A DNA stretch of 10,591 bases, from positions 1 through 10,591 of the forward strand of contig CANHLB010000040.1 in assembly GCA_947461335.1 (NCBI GenBank), in the 5' to 3' direction. Source of the stretch: Burkholderiaceae bacterium. GTDB lineage: Bacteria; Pseudomonadota; Gammaproteobacteria; Burkholderiales; Burkholderiaceae. Both the position numbers and the translations under genes were made by a program. Positions 1 through 10,591 of the stretch are shown piece by piece (position 1 is the stretch's first letter; the number at the start of each line of letters is the position of its first letter). Under the pieces are notes generated by a model. The model was not told the DNA's origin, searched no databases, and saw nothing but the letters and a program-made list of their open reading frames with translations.

Positions 1-1597
<1,597 letters not shown>

Positions 1598-1729
1598 TAG
1601 CCCTATAGGGAGGTATACCCCTTTAAATCATCTTCAAAGCCCTACACAGTTTAGAATTGCGGGTTTACGGCTTTACTTAAAAGTCTAAAACTTGAGCAGT
1701 TTCCAAATAGTCTTTAACGGAGGTTTTGT
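1598..1729 (+). other. tgt-yajC intergenic region with two adjacent palindromes
   Basis: This 132-base gap begins three bases after the tgt stop with the perfect 10-bp palindrome CCCTATAGGG (1601-1610), followed directly by the 8-bp palindrome GGTATACC (1612-1619). The rest is AT-rich. I could not find a convincing -35/-10 pair, although a promoter for yajC-secDF would fit here. There is no stem followed by a T-run, so an intrinsic terminator is not evident and read-through from tgt into yajC is likely. The yajC ribosome binding site is at its right end. Confidence 0.6.
1719..1723 (+). promoter_or_regulatory. strong ribosome binding site of yajC
   Basis: GGAGG lies 6 bases before the ATG at 1730. 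It is the longest Shine-Dalgarno match I saw before any gene in the window, and it supports that ATG as the start of yajC. Confidence 0.85.
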
Positions 1730-2056
1730 ATGTGGATTACTAACGCTTTTGCCCAAGCTCCTGCTGCGGGTGCAGATTCTGGTGGCTTGATGAGCTTCCT
1801 TCCTTTGGTTTTGATGTTTGCTGTTCTGTACTTCATCATGATTCGCCCTCAGATGAAACGTCAAAAAGAAACTAAGGCGATGCTCGAAGCTTTATCCGTT
1901 GGCGATGAGGTTGTGACCGTTGGCGGCATCATGGGCAAAGTCACTGCGCAAAAAGATGCCATAGTAACTGTTGAAATTTCTGCGGGCACTGAAGTACAAA
2001 TGCAAAAAGCTGCCATCACTACAGTACTACCAAAAGGTACGCTGAAGTCCGCTTAA
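1730..2056 (+). CDS. yajC: Sec translocase accessory subunit YajC
   Basis: YajC is a small single-span inner-membrane protein that associates with SecD and SecF in the holo-translocon. The 108-residue product has a short periplasm-facing N-terminus rich in Ala and Gly. One hydrophobic helix follows at about 22-38 (FLPLVLMFAVLYFIMIR). Next come the family hallmark RPQ at 39-41 with the basic MKRQKE stretch on the cytoplasmic side, and the GDEVVTVGGIMGKV motif at 58-71 of the small cytoplasmic beta domain. Length and topology are normal for the family. It precedes secD by 38 bases, the usual yajC-secD-secF order. Start choice rests on the GGAGG site 6 bases upstream. Confidence 0.97.
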   Translation: MWITNAFAQAPAAGADSGGLMSFLPLVLMFAVLYFIMIRPQMKRQKETKAMLEALSVGDEVVTVGGIMGKVTAQKDAIVTVEISAGTEVQMQKAAITTVLPKGTLKSA

Positions 2057-2094
2057 TGTGTTTGTTTACTAAGTCTTACTAAAAGCATCTCAAT

Positions 2095-3954
2095 ATGAAT
2101 CGCTATCCTCTCTGGAAATATGTAGTTATCGCCTTTGCCTTATTGATCGGCGGACTATATTCCTTGCCTAATTTTTATGGTGAGGCTCCAGCGGTTCAGA
2201 TCTCGTCCGCCAAACCAACTATCAAGGTTGATTTGGCGACACAGTCTCGAGTGGAAAAGATTTTGACTGATGCCAGCATCAGCAATACTGGCGTCTTCTT
2301 TGATAACACCAGCAATGTTGGATCCATCAAAATCCGGTTTAACAATACTGATATTCAACTACGTGCCCGAGATTTATTGCAACAGAAGTTAAATGTTGAT
2401 CAAAATGATCCTAATTTCACGGTTGCCTTGAATCTGCTTTCCAATACGCCCGATTGGTTACATGCCATTAATGCACTTCCAATGCCCCTGGGTCTCGATT
2501 TGCGTGGTGGCGTCTACTTCTTGCTGCAAGTAGACATGAAGGGGGCTGTACAGAAGAAAGTGACTGCTTTAGCCGGAGATATTCGTGCGCAGCTTCGTGA
2601 TAAAAATATTCGCCATCAAGGGATTGATCGTGGTCCTGACAACATCACCATTACTTTCGGTAGCACTGAGGATGCAGAGGCTGCTCGCTCATTACTCAAT
2701 ACTGCTCAACCTGAGCTTACTTGGCAGATTAAACCTACTGGTCTGTCGCCAAAGTTATTTGGTGAATTTAAGCCAACTGCTTTAAAAGAAATTCAAGATA
2801 GTGCGGTTAAACAAAACATCATTACCTTGAATAAACGCGTAAATGAATTAGCAGTTAAAGAGCCGGTTATTCAGCAGCAGGGTGCTGAGCGTATCGTGGT
2901 ACAACTTCCCGGAGTACAAGATACTGCTCGTGCTAAAGATATTATTGGTCGTACAGCCACCCTCGAATCACGTTTGGCTGATCCAACTGTTTCAACTATT
3001 GGCATTGGCGAAACTCCACCCCCTGGGATGGACACATTCCGTTTTGGTGAAAACCGTTTAGGCGTATTTAAAAAGTCGGTCATTTTCAGCGGTGATCGCA
3101 TTACTGATGCTAGTGCTGGCTTTGATCAAAACCAGCGCCCTGCTGTCAACATCTCCCTCGATGCAGCCGGTGGGCGTGTCATGCAAGAAGTCACCCGTGA
3201 AAACATTGGCAAGCCAATGGGTATGATTTTGTTTGAAAAAGGTAAGGGTGAAGTTCTGACGATTGCTACTATTCAAAGTGAATTTGGGGCTAAGTTTCAA
3301 ATAACAGGTCAACCAAGCACGGCAAGTGCAAACGACTTAGCGCTCTTACTTCGTGCTGGATCCCTAGCAGCACCTATGGAAATTATTGAAGAGCGTACGA
3401 TTGGCCCAAGCTTAGGCGCTGAGAATATTGAAAAGGGCTTTACATCCCTCATGATTGGCTTTGGTGCCATTGCTATTTTCATGATGTCCTACTACTTATT
3501 GTTTGGCACTTTCTCGGTCATTGCTTTAGCGGTCAACTTGCTATTGCTCATCTCAGTGCTCTCAATGTTACAAGCTACCCTTACTCTTCCGGGTATTGCT
3601 GCTATGGCCTTAGCACTTGGTATGGCAATTGACTCAAACGTCCTGATTAACGAACGTATTCGTGAAGAGTTGCGTAATGGCGCTTCACCACAAACTGCAA
3701 TTGCAGTTGGTTTTGATAAAGCTTGGGCAACCATCTTAGACTCTAATGTGACTACTTTAATTGCAGGTCTTGCCTTGCTCGCTTTTGGCTCAGGTCCAAT
3801 CAAAGGCTTTGCAGTTGTTCATTGCCTAGGCATTCTGACTTCAATGTTCTCAGCTGTTTTCTTCTCGCGTGGTCTTGTCAATCTCTGGTACGGTAGAAAT
3901 AAGAAGATTCAAAAGCTCGCAATTGGCCAAGTTTGGCGCCCAAAGGAGAAATAA
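2095..3954 (+). CDS. secD: protein translocase subunit SecD
   Basis: SecD forms, with SecF, an RND-type inner-membrane complex that uses the proton motive force to complete export after SecYEG/SecA. The 619-residue protein matches the usual proteobacterial length. A membrane helix lies at about 8-26. A large periplasmic region (about 30-445) follows, with the conserved LGLDLRGGVYFLL segment at 132-144. A C-terminal block of five helices spans about 448-600. D513, in the AIDSNVLINERIREE motif, corresponds to the proton-relay aspartate of the fourth helix (Asp519 of E. coli). The N-terminus MNRYPLWKY is nearly the same as E. coli SecD, so the ATG is well supported even though no clear Shine-Dalgarno sequence precedes it. 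That may mean coupling to yajC or inefficient initiation. SecF starts 3 bases after its stop. Confidence 0.98.
   Translation: MNRYPLWKYVVIAFALLIGGLYSLPNFYGEAPAVQISSAKPTIKVDLATQSRVEKILTDASISNTGVFFDNTSNVGSIKIRFNNTDIQLRARDLLQQKLNVDQNDPNFTVALNLLSNTPDWLHAINALPMPLGLDLRGGVYFLLQVDMKGAVQKKVTALAGDIRAQLRDKNIRHQGIDRGPDNITITFGSTEDAEAARSLLNTAQPELTWQIKPTGLSPKLFGEFKPTALKEIQDSAVKQNIITLNKRVNELAVKEPVIQQQGAERIVVQLPGVQDTARAKDIIGRTATLESRLADPTVSTIGIGETPPPGMDTFRFGENRLGVFKKSVIFSGDRITDASAGFDQNQRPAVNISLDAAGGRVMQEVTRENIGKPMGMILFEKGKGEVLTIATIQSEFGAKFQITGQPSTASANDLALLLRAGSLAAPMEIIEERTIGPSLGAENIEKGFTSLMIGFGAIAIFMMSYYLLFGTFSVIALAVNLLLLISVLSMLQATLTLPGIAAMALALGMAIDSNVLINERIREELRNGASPQTAIAVGFDKAWATILDSNVTTLIAGLALLAFGSGPIKGFAVVHCLGILTSMFSAVFFSRGLVNLWYGRNKKIQKLAIGQVWRPKEK
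3942..3948 (+). promoter_or_regulatory. ribosome binding site of secF inside the end of secD
   Basis: AAAGGAG lies within the last codons of secD, 9 bases before the secF ATG at 3958. It fixes that start and ties secF translation to the same transcript as secD. Confidence 0.8.
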
Positions 3955-3957
3955 GCC

Positions 3958-4932
3958 ATGGAATTTTTCCGCATCAAAAAAGATATTCCCTTTATGCGCC
4001 ATGCATTGGTGCTCAATGCGATTTCTTTAATCACCTTCTTAGCAGCAGTCTTCTTCTTGTGGCACAACGGTCTGCATCTCTCCATTGAATTTACTGGCGG
4101 CACTGTAATGGAAGTGAGTTACCCTCAAACCGCTCCACTAGAGTCTATTCGCACTAAAGTTGAGAAACTCGGATATACCGATACCCAGATACAAAACTTT
4201 GGTAGCTCTCGTGATGTGATGATTCGCTTACCTTTGCAAAAAGATCTTGAAGGTAAGGTGATTTCCTCAGCCGATCAAAGCATTTCAGTCATGCAAGTCC
4301 TTGACCCAAGCACTTCTGGTGCAAAACTGCAACGGGTTGAGTTTGTAGGCCCACAGGTTGGGCGCGAGCTAGCAATAGATGGATTAATGGCCTTGCTATT
4401 TGTCATCATTGGCATCGTGGTTTACCTCTCTTTCCGCTTTGAGTGGAAGTTTGCAGTTGCCGGCATCATCGCAAACTTGCATGATATTGTGATCATTCTA
4501 GGCTTCTTCGCCTTCTTCCAATGGGAGTTCTCCCTCTCAGTCTTAGCGGCAGTACTTGCGGTTCTAGGTTATTCCGTAAATGAATCTGTGGTGATCTTTG
4601 ACCGTATTCGAGAAAACTTCCGCAAGTATCGCAAGATGAATACGCGTGAGATTATCGATAACGCCATTACTAGCACCATTAGTCGTACCGTCATTACTCA
4701 CGGTAGTACTGAGATGATGGTTCTCGCAATGCTGATCTTTGGTGGTCCAACACTCTTCTACTTTGCATTGGCCTTAACTATTGGCATTCTGTTTGGTATC
4801 TACTCTTCAGTATTCGTAGCTGCAGCTCTAGCAATGTGGCTAGGAGTAACTCGTGAAGACTTAGTGAAGGGTGATAAAAAGCCTGATGACAATACTCGCA
4901 ATGATGATCCCAACTTCGGGGCACGCGTTTAA
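3958..4932 (+). CDS. secF: protein translocase subunit SecF
   Basis: SecF is the partner of SecD in proton-driven protein export across the inner membrane. The 324-residue protein has a first helix at about 16-37, the periplasmic-domain motif IEFTGGTVMEV at 43-53, the segment VEFVGPQVG near 127-135, and five C-terminal helices at about 141-305. The FRFEWKFA and LHDIVIILGFF segments typical of SecF lie in the second and third helices. Helix residues aligned with E. coli are E209 (in VNESVVIFDRIREN) opposite Asp213, and R243 (in SRTVITHGS) opposite Arg247. The acidic residue is therefore Glu rather than Asp. The C-terminal tail is short and charged. It ends the plus-strand run and converges on waaA, only 11 bases away. 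Confidence 0.98.
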   Translation: MEFFRIKKDIPFMRHALVLNAISLITFLAAVFFLWHNGLHLSIEFTGGTVMEVSYPQTAPLESIRTKVEKLGYTDTQIQNFGSSRDVMIRLPLQKDLEGKVISSADQSISVMQVLDPSTSGAKLQRVEFVGPQVGRELAIDGLMALLFVIIGIVVYLSFRFEWKFAVAGIIANLHDIVIILGFFAFFQWEFSLSVLAAVLAVLGYSVNESVVIFDRIRENFRKYRKMNTREIIDNAITSTISRTVITHGSTEMMVLAMLIFGGPTLFYFALALTIGILFGIYSSVFVAAALAMWLGVTREDLVKGDKKPDDNTRNDDPNFGARV

Positions 4933-4943
4933 CTAAGTCGACT

Positions 4944-7742
<2,799 letters not shown>

Positions 7743-7763
7743 GCACGCCATCTCCAGGATCGC

Positions 7764-7769
7764 TATACT
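7764..7769 (+). promoter_or_regulatory. -10 box of the GST gene, close to its start codon
   Basis: TATACT matches the sigma-70 -10 consensus at five of six positions and ends 7 bases before the ATG at 7777. Transcription starting at the usual distance would begin at or next to that ATG. No Shine-Dalgarno sequence lies at a useful distance (the nearest, AGGA at 7756-7759, is 17 bases away and would not be in such a transcript). I see no good -35 box at 16-18 bases. Confidence 0.4.
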
Positions 7770-7776
7770 GCACCCT

Positions 7777-8391
7777 ATGAAACTTATCGGATCCCTTACC
7801 AGCCCCTATGTACGTAAAGTACGCATTGTTTTTTCAGAGAAAAAGGTCGATGTTGACCTTGAATTAGAGAATGTCTGGGCCGCTGATACCAAAATAGCTG
7901 CCTCAAACCCCCTTGGGAAGGTTCCCTGCCTCATTCTGGACGATGGAGGGGCTATCTTTGACTCTCGAGTCATCGCTGAATATGCTGATGCCCTGAGCCC
8001 CGTGAGTAAGCTTATTCCAGCCGATAACCGCGAGCGTGCGTCGGTCAAAACTTGGGAGGCTTTGGCCGATGGCGTGATGGACGCTGGAATTTTGGCTCGT
8101 TTAGAGCGTACTTGGCGCCCAGCGAACGAACAAAGTTCGGCCTGGGTAGATCGCCAAATGGGCAAGATTGCAAATTCCCTACGCCAAATGTCTGAGGGCC
8201 TTGCTGGAAATGCATGGTGTCATGGCAACCAAATGACCTTAGCCGATGTAGCTGTTGGATGCGCTCTGGGATATTTATTATTCCGCTTTCCAGATATTCA
8301 ATGGCAAGCACAGTATCCAAACTTAGATCGCCTCTACCAGAAATTATTACAGCGGCCTTCATTTATTGAAACTGAACCACCAGCAGCCTAA
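7777..8391 (+). CDS. glutathione S-transferase family protein (YibF-like)
   Basis: The 204-residue product has the two-domain glutathione S-transferase fold. The N-terminal thioredoxin-like domain starts with MKLIGSLTSPYVRKVRI, very like E. coli YibF. It has the NPLGKVPCL segment with the cis-proline P50, and D62-S63 in FDSRVIAEYAD, where the gamma-glutamyl part of glutathione binds. The C-terminal helical domain (about 85-200) contains TLADVAVGCALGY at 154-166, the usual N-capping box. S9 is the likely position for glutathione activation. The substrate is unknown, since families like this detoxify electrophiles or have redox roles. An in-frame ATG at 7726 would add 17 residues unlike any GST N-terminus, so I start at 7777. 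It diverges from purB and converges on mnmA. Confidence 0.92.
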   Translation: MKLIGSLTSPYVRKVRIVFSEKKVDVDLELENVWAADTKIAASNPLGKVPCLILDDGGAIFDSRVIAEYADALSPVSKLIPADNRERASVKTWEALADGVMDAGILARLERTWRPANEQSSAWVDRQMGKIANSLRQMSEGLAGNAWCHGNQMTLADVAVGCALGYLLFRFPDIQWQAQYPNLDRLYQKLLQRPSFIETEPPAA

Positions 8392-8401
8392 TGCGAATGG
8401 C

Positions 8402-8432
8402 GTTTAGGCGGAAATAATTCCACCGCCTAAAC
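8402..8432. terminator. strong hairpin at the shared 3' end of the GST gene and mnmA
   Basis: GTTTAGGCGG (8402-8411) and CCGCCTAAAC (8423-8432) form a perfect 10-bp stem with an 11-base loop. The mnmA stop codon lies in the first arm and the last mnmA codons (Gly-Gly-Gly-Ile-Ile-Ser-Ala) make the rest, so the hairpin is inside coding sequence on the minus strand and just past the GST stop on the plus strand. T content after the stem is poor on both strands (AAATTTC on the plus strand), so it may act as a bidirectional terminator, a transcript-end stabiliser, or both. Confidence 0.6.
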
Positions 8433-9516
8433 AAATTTCACCGTCATATAAAACGGCAGACTGTCCTGGTGTCACTGCCCACTGTGCATCAGGAAAATTC
8501 AAACTGAAATTCAAAGGTGCGGCACCTGTATTTAATACGCATGCTGAATCTGCTTGGCGATAACGCGTCTTAGCAGAATAATTTCCAGGGGTGGGCATAG
8601 TGCCTGCAACCCAGCTTGCATCAATAGCCTCTAGCGTATTGGCCAATAACCACGGGTGCTCATGGCCTTGCGCTACATATAAAGTGTTATTTGCCATATC
8701 TTTACGCGCCACATACCAAGCATCGCCATTACCGTCTTGGCTGCCGCCCAAACCGATTCCTTTGCGCTGACCTAAGGTGAAAAAAGCTAAGCCCATATGC
8801 TCTCCAAGGGTCTTTCCATCAGGCGTTTTAATGGGCCCAGGTGTACGAGGTAAGTAGCGGTTCAAGAACTCTCTAAAAGGTCGCTCTCCAATAAAGCAAA
8901 TTCCGGTGCTATCTTTTTTGCGTGCATTGTGTAAACCAATTTTTTCAGCAATCTTGCGCACTTCTATTTTTGGAATTTCACCCAAAGGAAACAAAACATT
9001 TGCCAATTGATCCTGCGTTAAGCGATGCAAAAAATAACTTTGGTCTTTGCTTGCATCCAGGGCTTTTAACAATTGCACTTTGCCACCTTCGTGGCGGACT
9101 CTAGCGTAGTGACCAGTGGCAATAGAGTCAGCCCCCAAACTCATCGCATGATCTAAAAAAGCTTTGAACTTAATTTCCGCATTGCAAAGTACGTCAGGGT
9201 TTGGCGTTCGCCCTGCAGCGTATTCCTTTAAAAAGTCGGCAAATACGCGTTCACGGTATTCAGCTGCGAAATTGACTGCCTCAACATCGATTCCAATCAA
9301 ATCGGCTACTGAGACAACATCGAGCCAATCCTGGCGGGCAGAGCAATATTCATCGTTATCGTCATCTTCCCAATTCTTCATAAAAAGGCCAATAACTTCA
9401 TGCCCTTGCTCCTTAAGCATCCAGGCTGCTACTGACGAATCTACCCCTCCAGACATGCCAATAACGACTTTCTTGGGCTTTTTAGGGGTGCTTGGTGAAG
9501 AATTGGGCTGGCTCAT
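8404..9516 (-). CDS. mnmA: tRNA-specific 2-thiouridylase MnmA
   Basis: MnmA adenylates U34 of tRNA Lys, Glu and Gln and replaces its 2-oxygen with sulfur relayed by persulfide, giving s2U. Counting from the ATG, the protein has 370 residues, like E. coli MnmA (368). The ATP-binding PP-loop SGGVDSS lies at 22-28. FMKNWEDDD follows near 45-53. The catalytic cysteine is C111 in [12 protein letters not shown] and the second catalytic cysteine is C207 in [13 protein letters not shown]; these correspond to Cys102 and Cys199 of E. coli. The [11 protein letters not shown] segment opens the central domain and the C-terminal beta-barrel ends in ILYDGE-like [17 protein letters not shown] codon directly precedes the ATG in frame and could also start it, but the ATG is preferred. 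There is no Shine-Dalgarno sequence. A run of seven T residues lies just upstream. Confidence 0.97.
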   Translation of the reverse strand: MSQPNSSPSTPKKPKKVVIGMSGGVDSSVAAWMLKEQGHEVIGLFMKNWEDDDNDEYCSARQDWLDVVSVADLIGIDVEAVNFAAEYRERVFADFLKEYAAGRTPNPDVLCNAEIKFKAFLDHAMSLGADSIATGHYARVRHEGGKVQLLKALDASKDQSYFLHRLTQDQLANVLFPLGEIPKIEVRKIAEKIGLHNARKKDSTGICFIGERPFREFLNRYLPRTPGPIKTPDGKTLGEHMGLAFFTLGQRKGIGLGGSQDGNGDAWYVARKDMANNTLYVAQGHEHPWLLANTLEAIDASWVAGTMPTPGNYSAKTRYRQADSACVLNTGAAPLNFSLNFPDAQWAVTPGQSAVLYDGEICLGGGIISA

Positions 9517-9535
9517 CAAAAAAATGCGAAAATAC

Positions 9536-9541
9536 TTTATA
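9536..9541 (-). promoter_or_regulatory. possible -10 box of mnmA
   Basis: On the minus strand TATAAA (9541-9536) lies about 20 bases before the ATG, which would give a leader of roughly a dozen bases. No good -35 box is found at 17 bases. The preceding TCTATCTGTCTAT has two TCTAT units 8 bases apart, overlapping this box. Confidence 0.3.
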
Positions 9542-9561
9542 GACAGATAGACCCCATTGTA

Positions 9562-9580
9562 GAAGTCTCAACCAGACTTC
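9562..9580. promoter_or_regulatory. perfect dyad in the mnmA/pntA divergent region
   Basis: GAAGTCT (9562-9568) and AGACTTC (9574-9580) are perfect inverted repeats around the 5-base spacer CAACC, a 19-bp element of the size and shape of a dimeric-regulator operator. It lies about 45 bases upstream of mnmA and 115 bases upstream of pntA. It could also fold as a short RNA hairpin in either direction, but no T-run follows, so a terminator is unlikely. Confidence 0.4.
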
Positions 9581-9590
9581 GCATGATTTT

Positions 9591-9645
9591 AGGCAAAACC
9601 ATAGCCGGCAGACCTGGGGGCTCACTAAATAGGTAAAACCTAGCC
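9591..9645 (+). repeat. imperfect direct repeat upstream of pntA
   Basis: AGGCAAAACCATAGCC (9591-9606) recurs as AGGTAAAACCTAGCC (9631-9645), differing by one substitution and one missing base. The copies start 40 bases apart, close to four helical turns, so they face the same side of the DNA. They lie directly upstream of the possible pntA -10 box, which fits a pair of activator or repressor sites. This is an inference from position only. Confidence 0.5.
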
Positions 9646-9653
9646 TGTTTATC

Positions 9654-9659
9654 TATAAA
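9654..9659 (+). promoter_or_regulatory. possible -10 box of pntA
   Basis: TATAAA lies within the dyad TCTAT-AAA-ATAGA (9652-9664) about 36 bases before the pntA ATG. No consensus -35 box lies 16-18 bases upstream; that place is taken by the second copy of the AGGTAAAACC repeat, as in an activator-dependent promoter. Confidence 0.35.
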
Positions 9660-9684
9660 ATAGACTTTTAAAAATTTTGCTTTT

Positions 9685-9688
9685 GGAG
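9685..9688 (+). promoter_or_regulatory. ribosome binding site of pntA
   Basis: GGAG lies 7 bases before the ATG at 9696 but only 2 bases before an out-of-frame ATG at 9691, which opens a 4-codon frame ending at 9705. The spacing and the conserved N-terminus both select 9696. Confidence 0.75.
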
Positions 9689-9695
9689 ACATGCC

Positions 9696-10591
9696 ATGCG
9701 CATAGGAGTGCCGCTGGAAACAAGGCCTGGGGAAACTCGAGTAGCCGCAACACCTGAAACTGTAAAGAAACTGATCGGCCAAGGTCATACTGTCGTCATT
9801 CAAAAAGACGCTGGTGTGAAAGCTAGTCAACCAGACTCTGCTTATGAAGCAATGGGAGCTACTATTGGTAGCGCTGCTGATGCATTTGGGGCAGAGATTG
9901 TTCTAAAGGTGCGCGCTCCAGAATCTGCTGAACTTAAACAAATTAAATCTGGCTCCGTTTTGATTGGAATGCTCGATCCATTTGATAACGACATGATTGC
10001 CGCAATGGCCGCACAAGGTATCACAGCGTTCTCATTAGAAGCTGCGCCTCGTACTACGCGCGCACAGAGCATGGACGTCCTATCTTCACAAGCAAATATT
10101 GCTGGCTACAAATCAGTCATGGTTGCTACCAATGAATATCAACGCTTTATGCCAATGCTCATGACTGCCGCGGGTACTGTGAAAGCAGCGCGCGTATTAA
10201 TTTTGGGCGCCGGGGTTGCAGGTCTTCAAGCCATCGCCACTGCTAAACGTTTAGGTGCTGTGATTGAGGCATCTGATGTTCGTCCAGCTGCTAAAGAACA
10301 GATTGAATCTTTGGGTGCAAAGTTTGTTGATGTTCCTTATGAAACTGATGAAGAACGTGAAATCGCCAAAGGTGTTGGTGGCTATGCCCGCCCTATGCCA
10401 GAAGCTTGGATGAAACGTCAAGCAGCCTTAGTTGCCGAACGCGCCCAACAAGCTGACATTGTGATTACTACTGCATTGATTCCGGGTCGTAAGCCACCGG
10501 TGCTCTTGCATAGTGACACCGTTGCCAAGATGAAACCGGGCTCTATCGTGATTGATATTGCTGCAGGTAAAGGTGAGAATGGTTCTGGTAA
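9696..10591 (+). CDS. pntA: proton-translocating NAD(P) transhydrogenase alpha subunit, 5' part
   Basis: This subunit carries the NAD(H)-binding domain I of the membrane transhydrogenase, which couples inward proton flow to hydride transfer from NADH to NADP+ and so supplies NADPH. The frame is open from the ATG to the right edge, giving about 298 residues. The N-terminus MRIGVPLETRPGETRVAATP is typical of the alanine dehydrogenase/PNT family. The conserved segment RAQSMDVLSSQANIAGY lies at 122-138. The Rossmann NAD-binding loop GAGVAG is at 171-176, followed by EASDVRPAAKEQ. The domain end shows IPGRKPP (262-268) and a KPGSIVIDIA segment. Many relatives split this gene into a soluble pntAA and a small membrane pntAB. 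Which form occurs here cannot be seen, so I use the general symbol. It diverges from mnmA. Confidence 0.95.
   Translation, partial: MRIGVPLETRPGETRVAATPETVKKLIGQGHTVVIQKDAGVKASQPDSAYEAMGATIGSAADAFGAEIVLKVRAPESAELKQIKSGSVLIGMLDPFDNDMIAAMAAQGITAFSLEAAPRTTRAQSMDVLSSQANIAGYKSVMVATNEYQRFMPMLMTAAGTVKAARVLILGAGVAGLQAIATAKRLGAVIEASDVRPAAKEQIESLGAKFVDVPYETDEEREIAKGVGGYARPMPEAWMKRQAALVAERAQQADIVITTALIPGRKPPVLLHSDTVAKMKPGSIVIDIAAGKGENGSG

Noticed and set aside
1598..1729. A small RNA or riboswitch between tgt and yajC
   Set aside because: I found only short, poorly stacked pairings such as AAAGCC/GGCTTT with a 27-base loop and no terminator, which is not enough to claim an RNA element.
3492..3803. A 103-codon minus-strand frame opposite the membrane part of secD
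   Set aside because: It is the reverse reading of hydrophobic helix codons, with no family resemblance.
7806..8362. Open frames of 105-119 codons on the minus strand across the GST gene
   Set aside because: They are antisense to a well-supported gene, have no recognisable domain and no start signal, and look like mirror frames caused by codon bias.
9164..9550. A 128-codon plus-strand frame over the 5' part of mnmA
   Set aside because: It lies opposite the conserved PP-loop region of mnmA, is low in complexity with many Ser residues, and has no start signal.
9537..9830. A 97-codon minus-strand frame across the mnmA/pntA gap
   Set aside because: Most of it is antisense to the start of pntA or covers promoter sequence; nothing in the translation is recognisable.

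Overview
The window looks like a piece of chromosome from a betaproteobacterium of moderate GC content. By protein style and gene order I would guess Burkholderiales, possibly Polynucleobacter, but that is an inference made without a database search. All genes are housekeeping genes, packed tightly. I see no mobile element, CRISPR array, tRNA or rRNA, no pseudogene and no base-composition island. No stretch longer than 300 bases lacks a gene. The largest gap is about 180 bases, at 9517-9695.

Layout: (1) Positions 1-4932, plus strand, hold the widely conserved queuosine/secretion run queA (3' part only), tgt, yajC, secD, secF. QueA and Tgt act in queuosine formation at the wobble base of tRNA. 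YajC, SecD and SecF form the accessory membrane complex that helps the Sec translocon pull proteins across the inner membrane using the proton motive force. (2) Positions 4944-7681, minus strand, hold purB followed by waaA. Their GTGA junction implies translational coupling, so a purine-synthesis enzyme is linked to the Kdo transferase that builds the LPS inner core. (3) Positions 7777-8391, plus strand, hold a small glutathione S-transferase-like gene, diverging from purB. (4) Positions 8404-9516, minus strand, hold mnmA (tRNA wobble 2-thiouridylase), converging on the GST gene with a strong hairpin at the shared 3' end. (5) From 9696 to the right edge, plus strand, is the 5' part of the proton-translocating NAD(P) transhydrogenase alpha gene, diverging from mnmA.

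I found no undescribed system. The unexplained structure is in the short intergenic regions: a divergent mnmA/pntA region with a perfect dyad and a roughly 40-bp-spaced direct repeat, a probable leaderless start for the GST gene, a 10-bp-stem hairpin between converging genes, and paired palindromes after tgt. These are modest regulatory leads, and none has been tested by computation.
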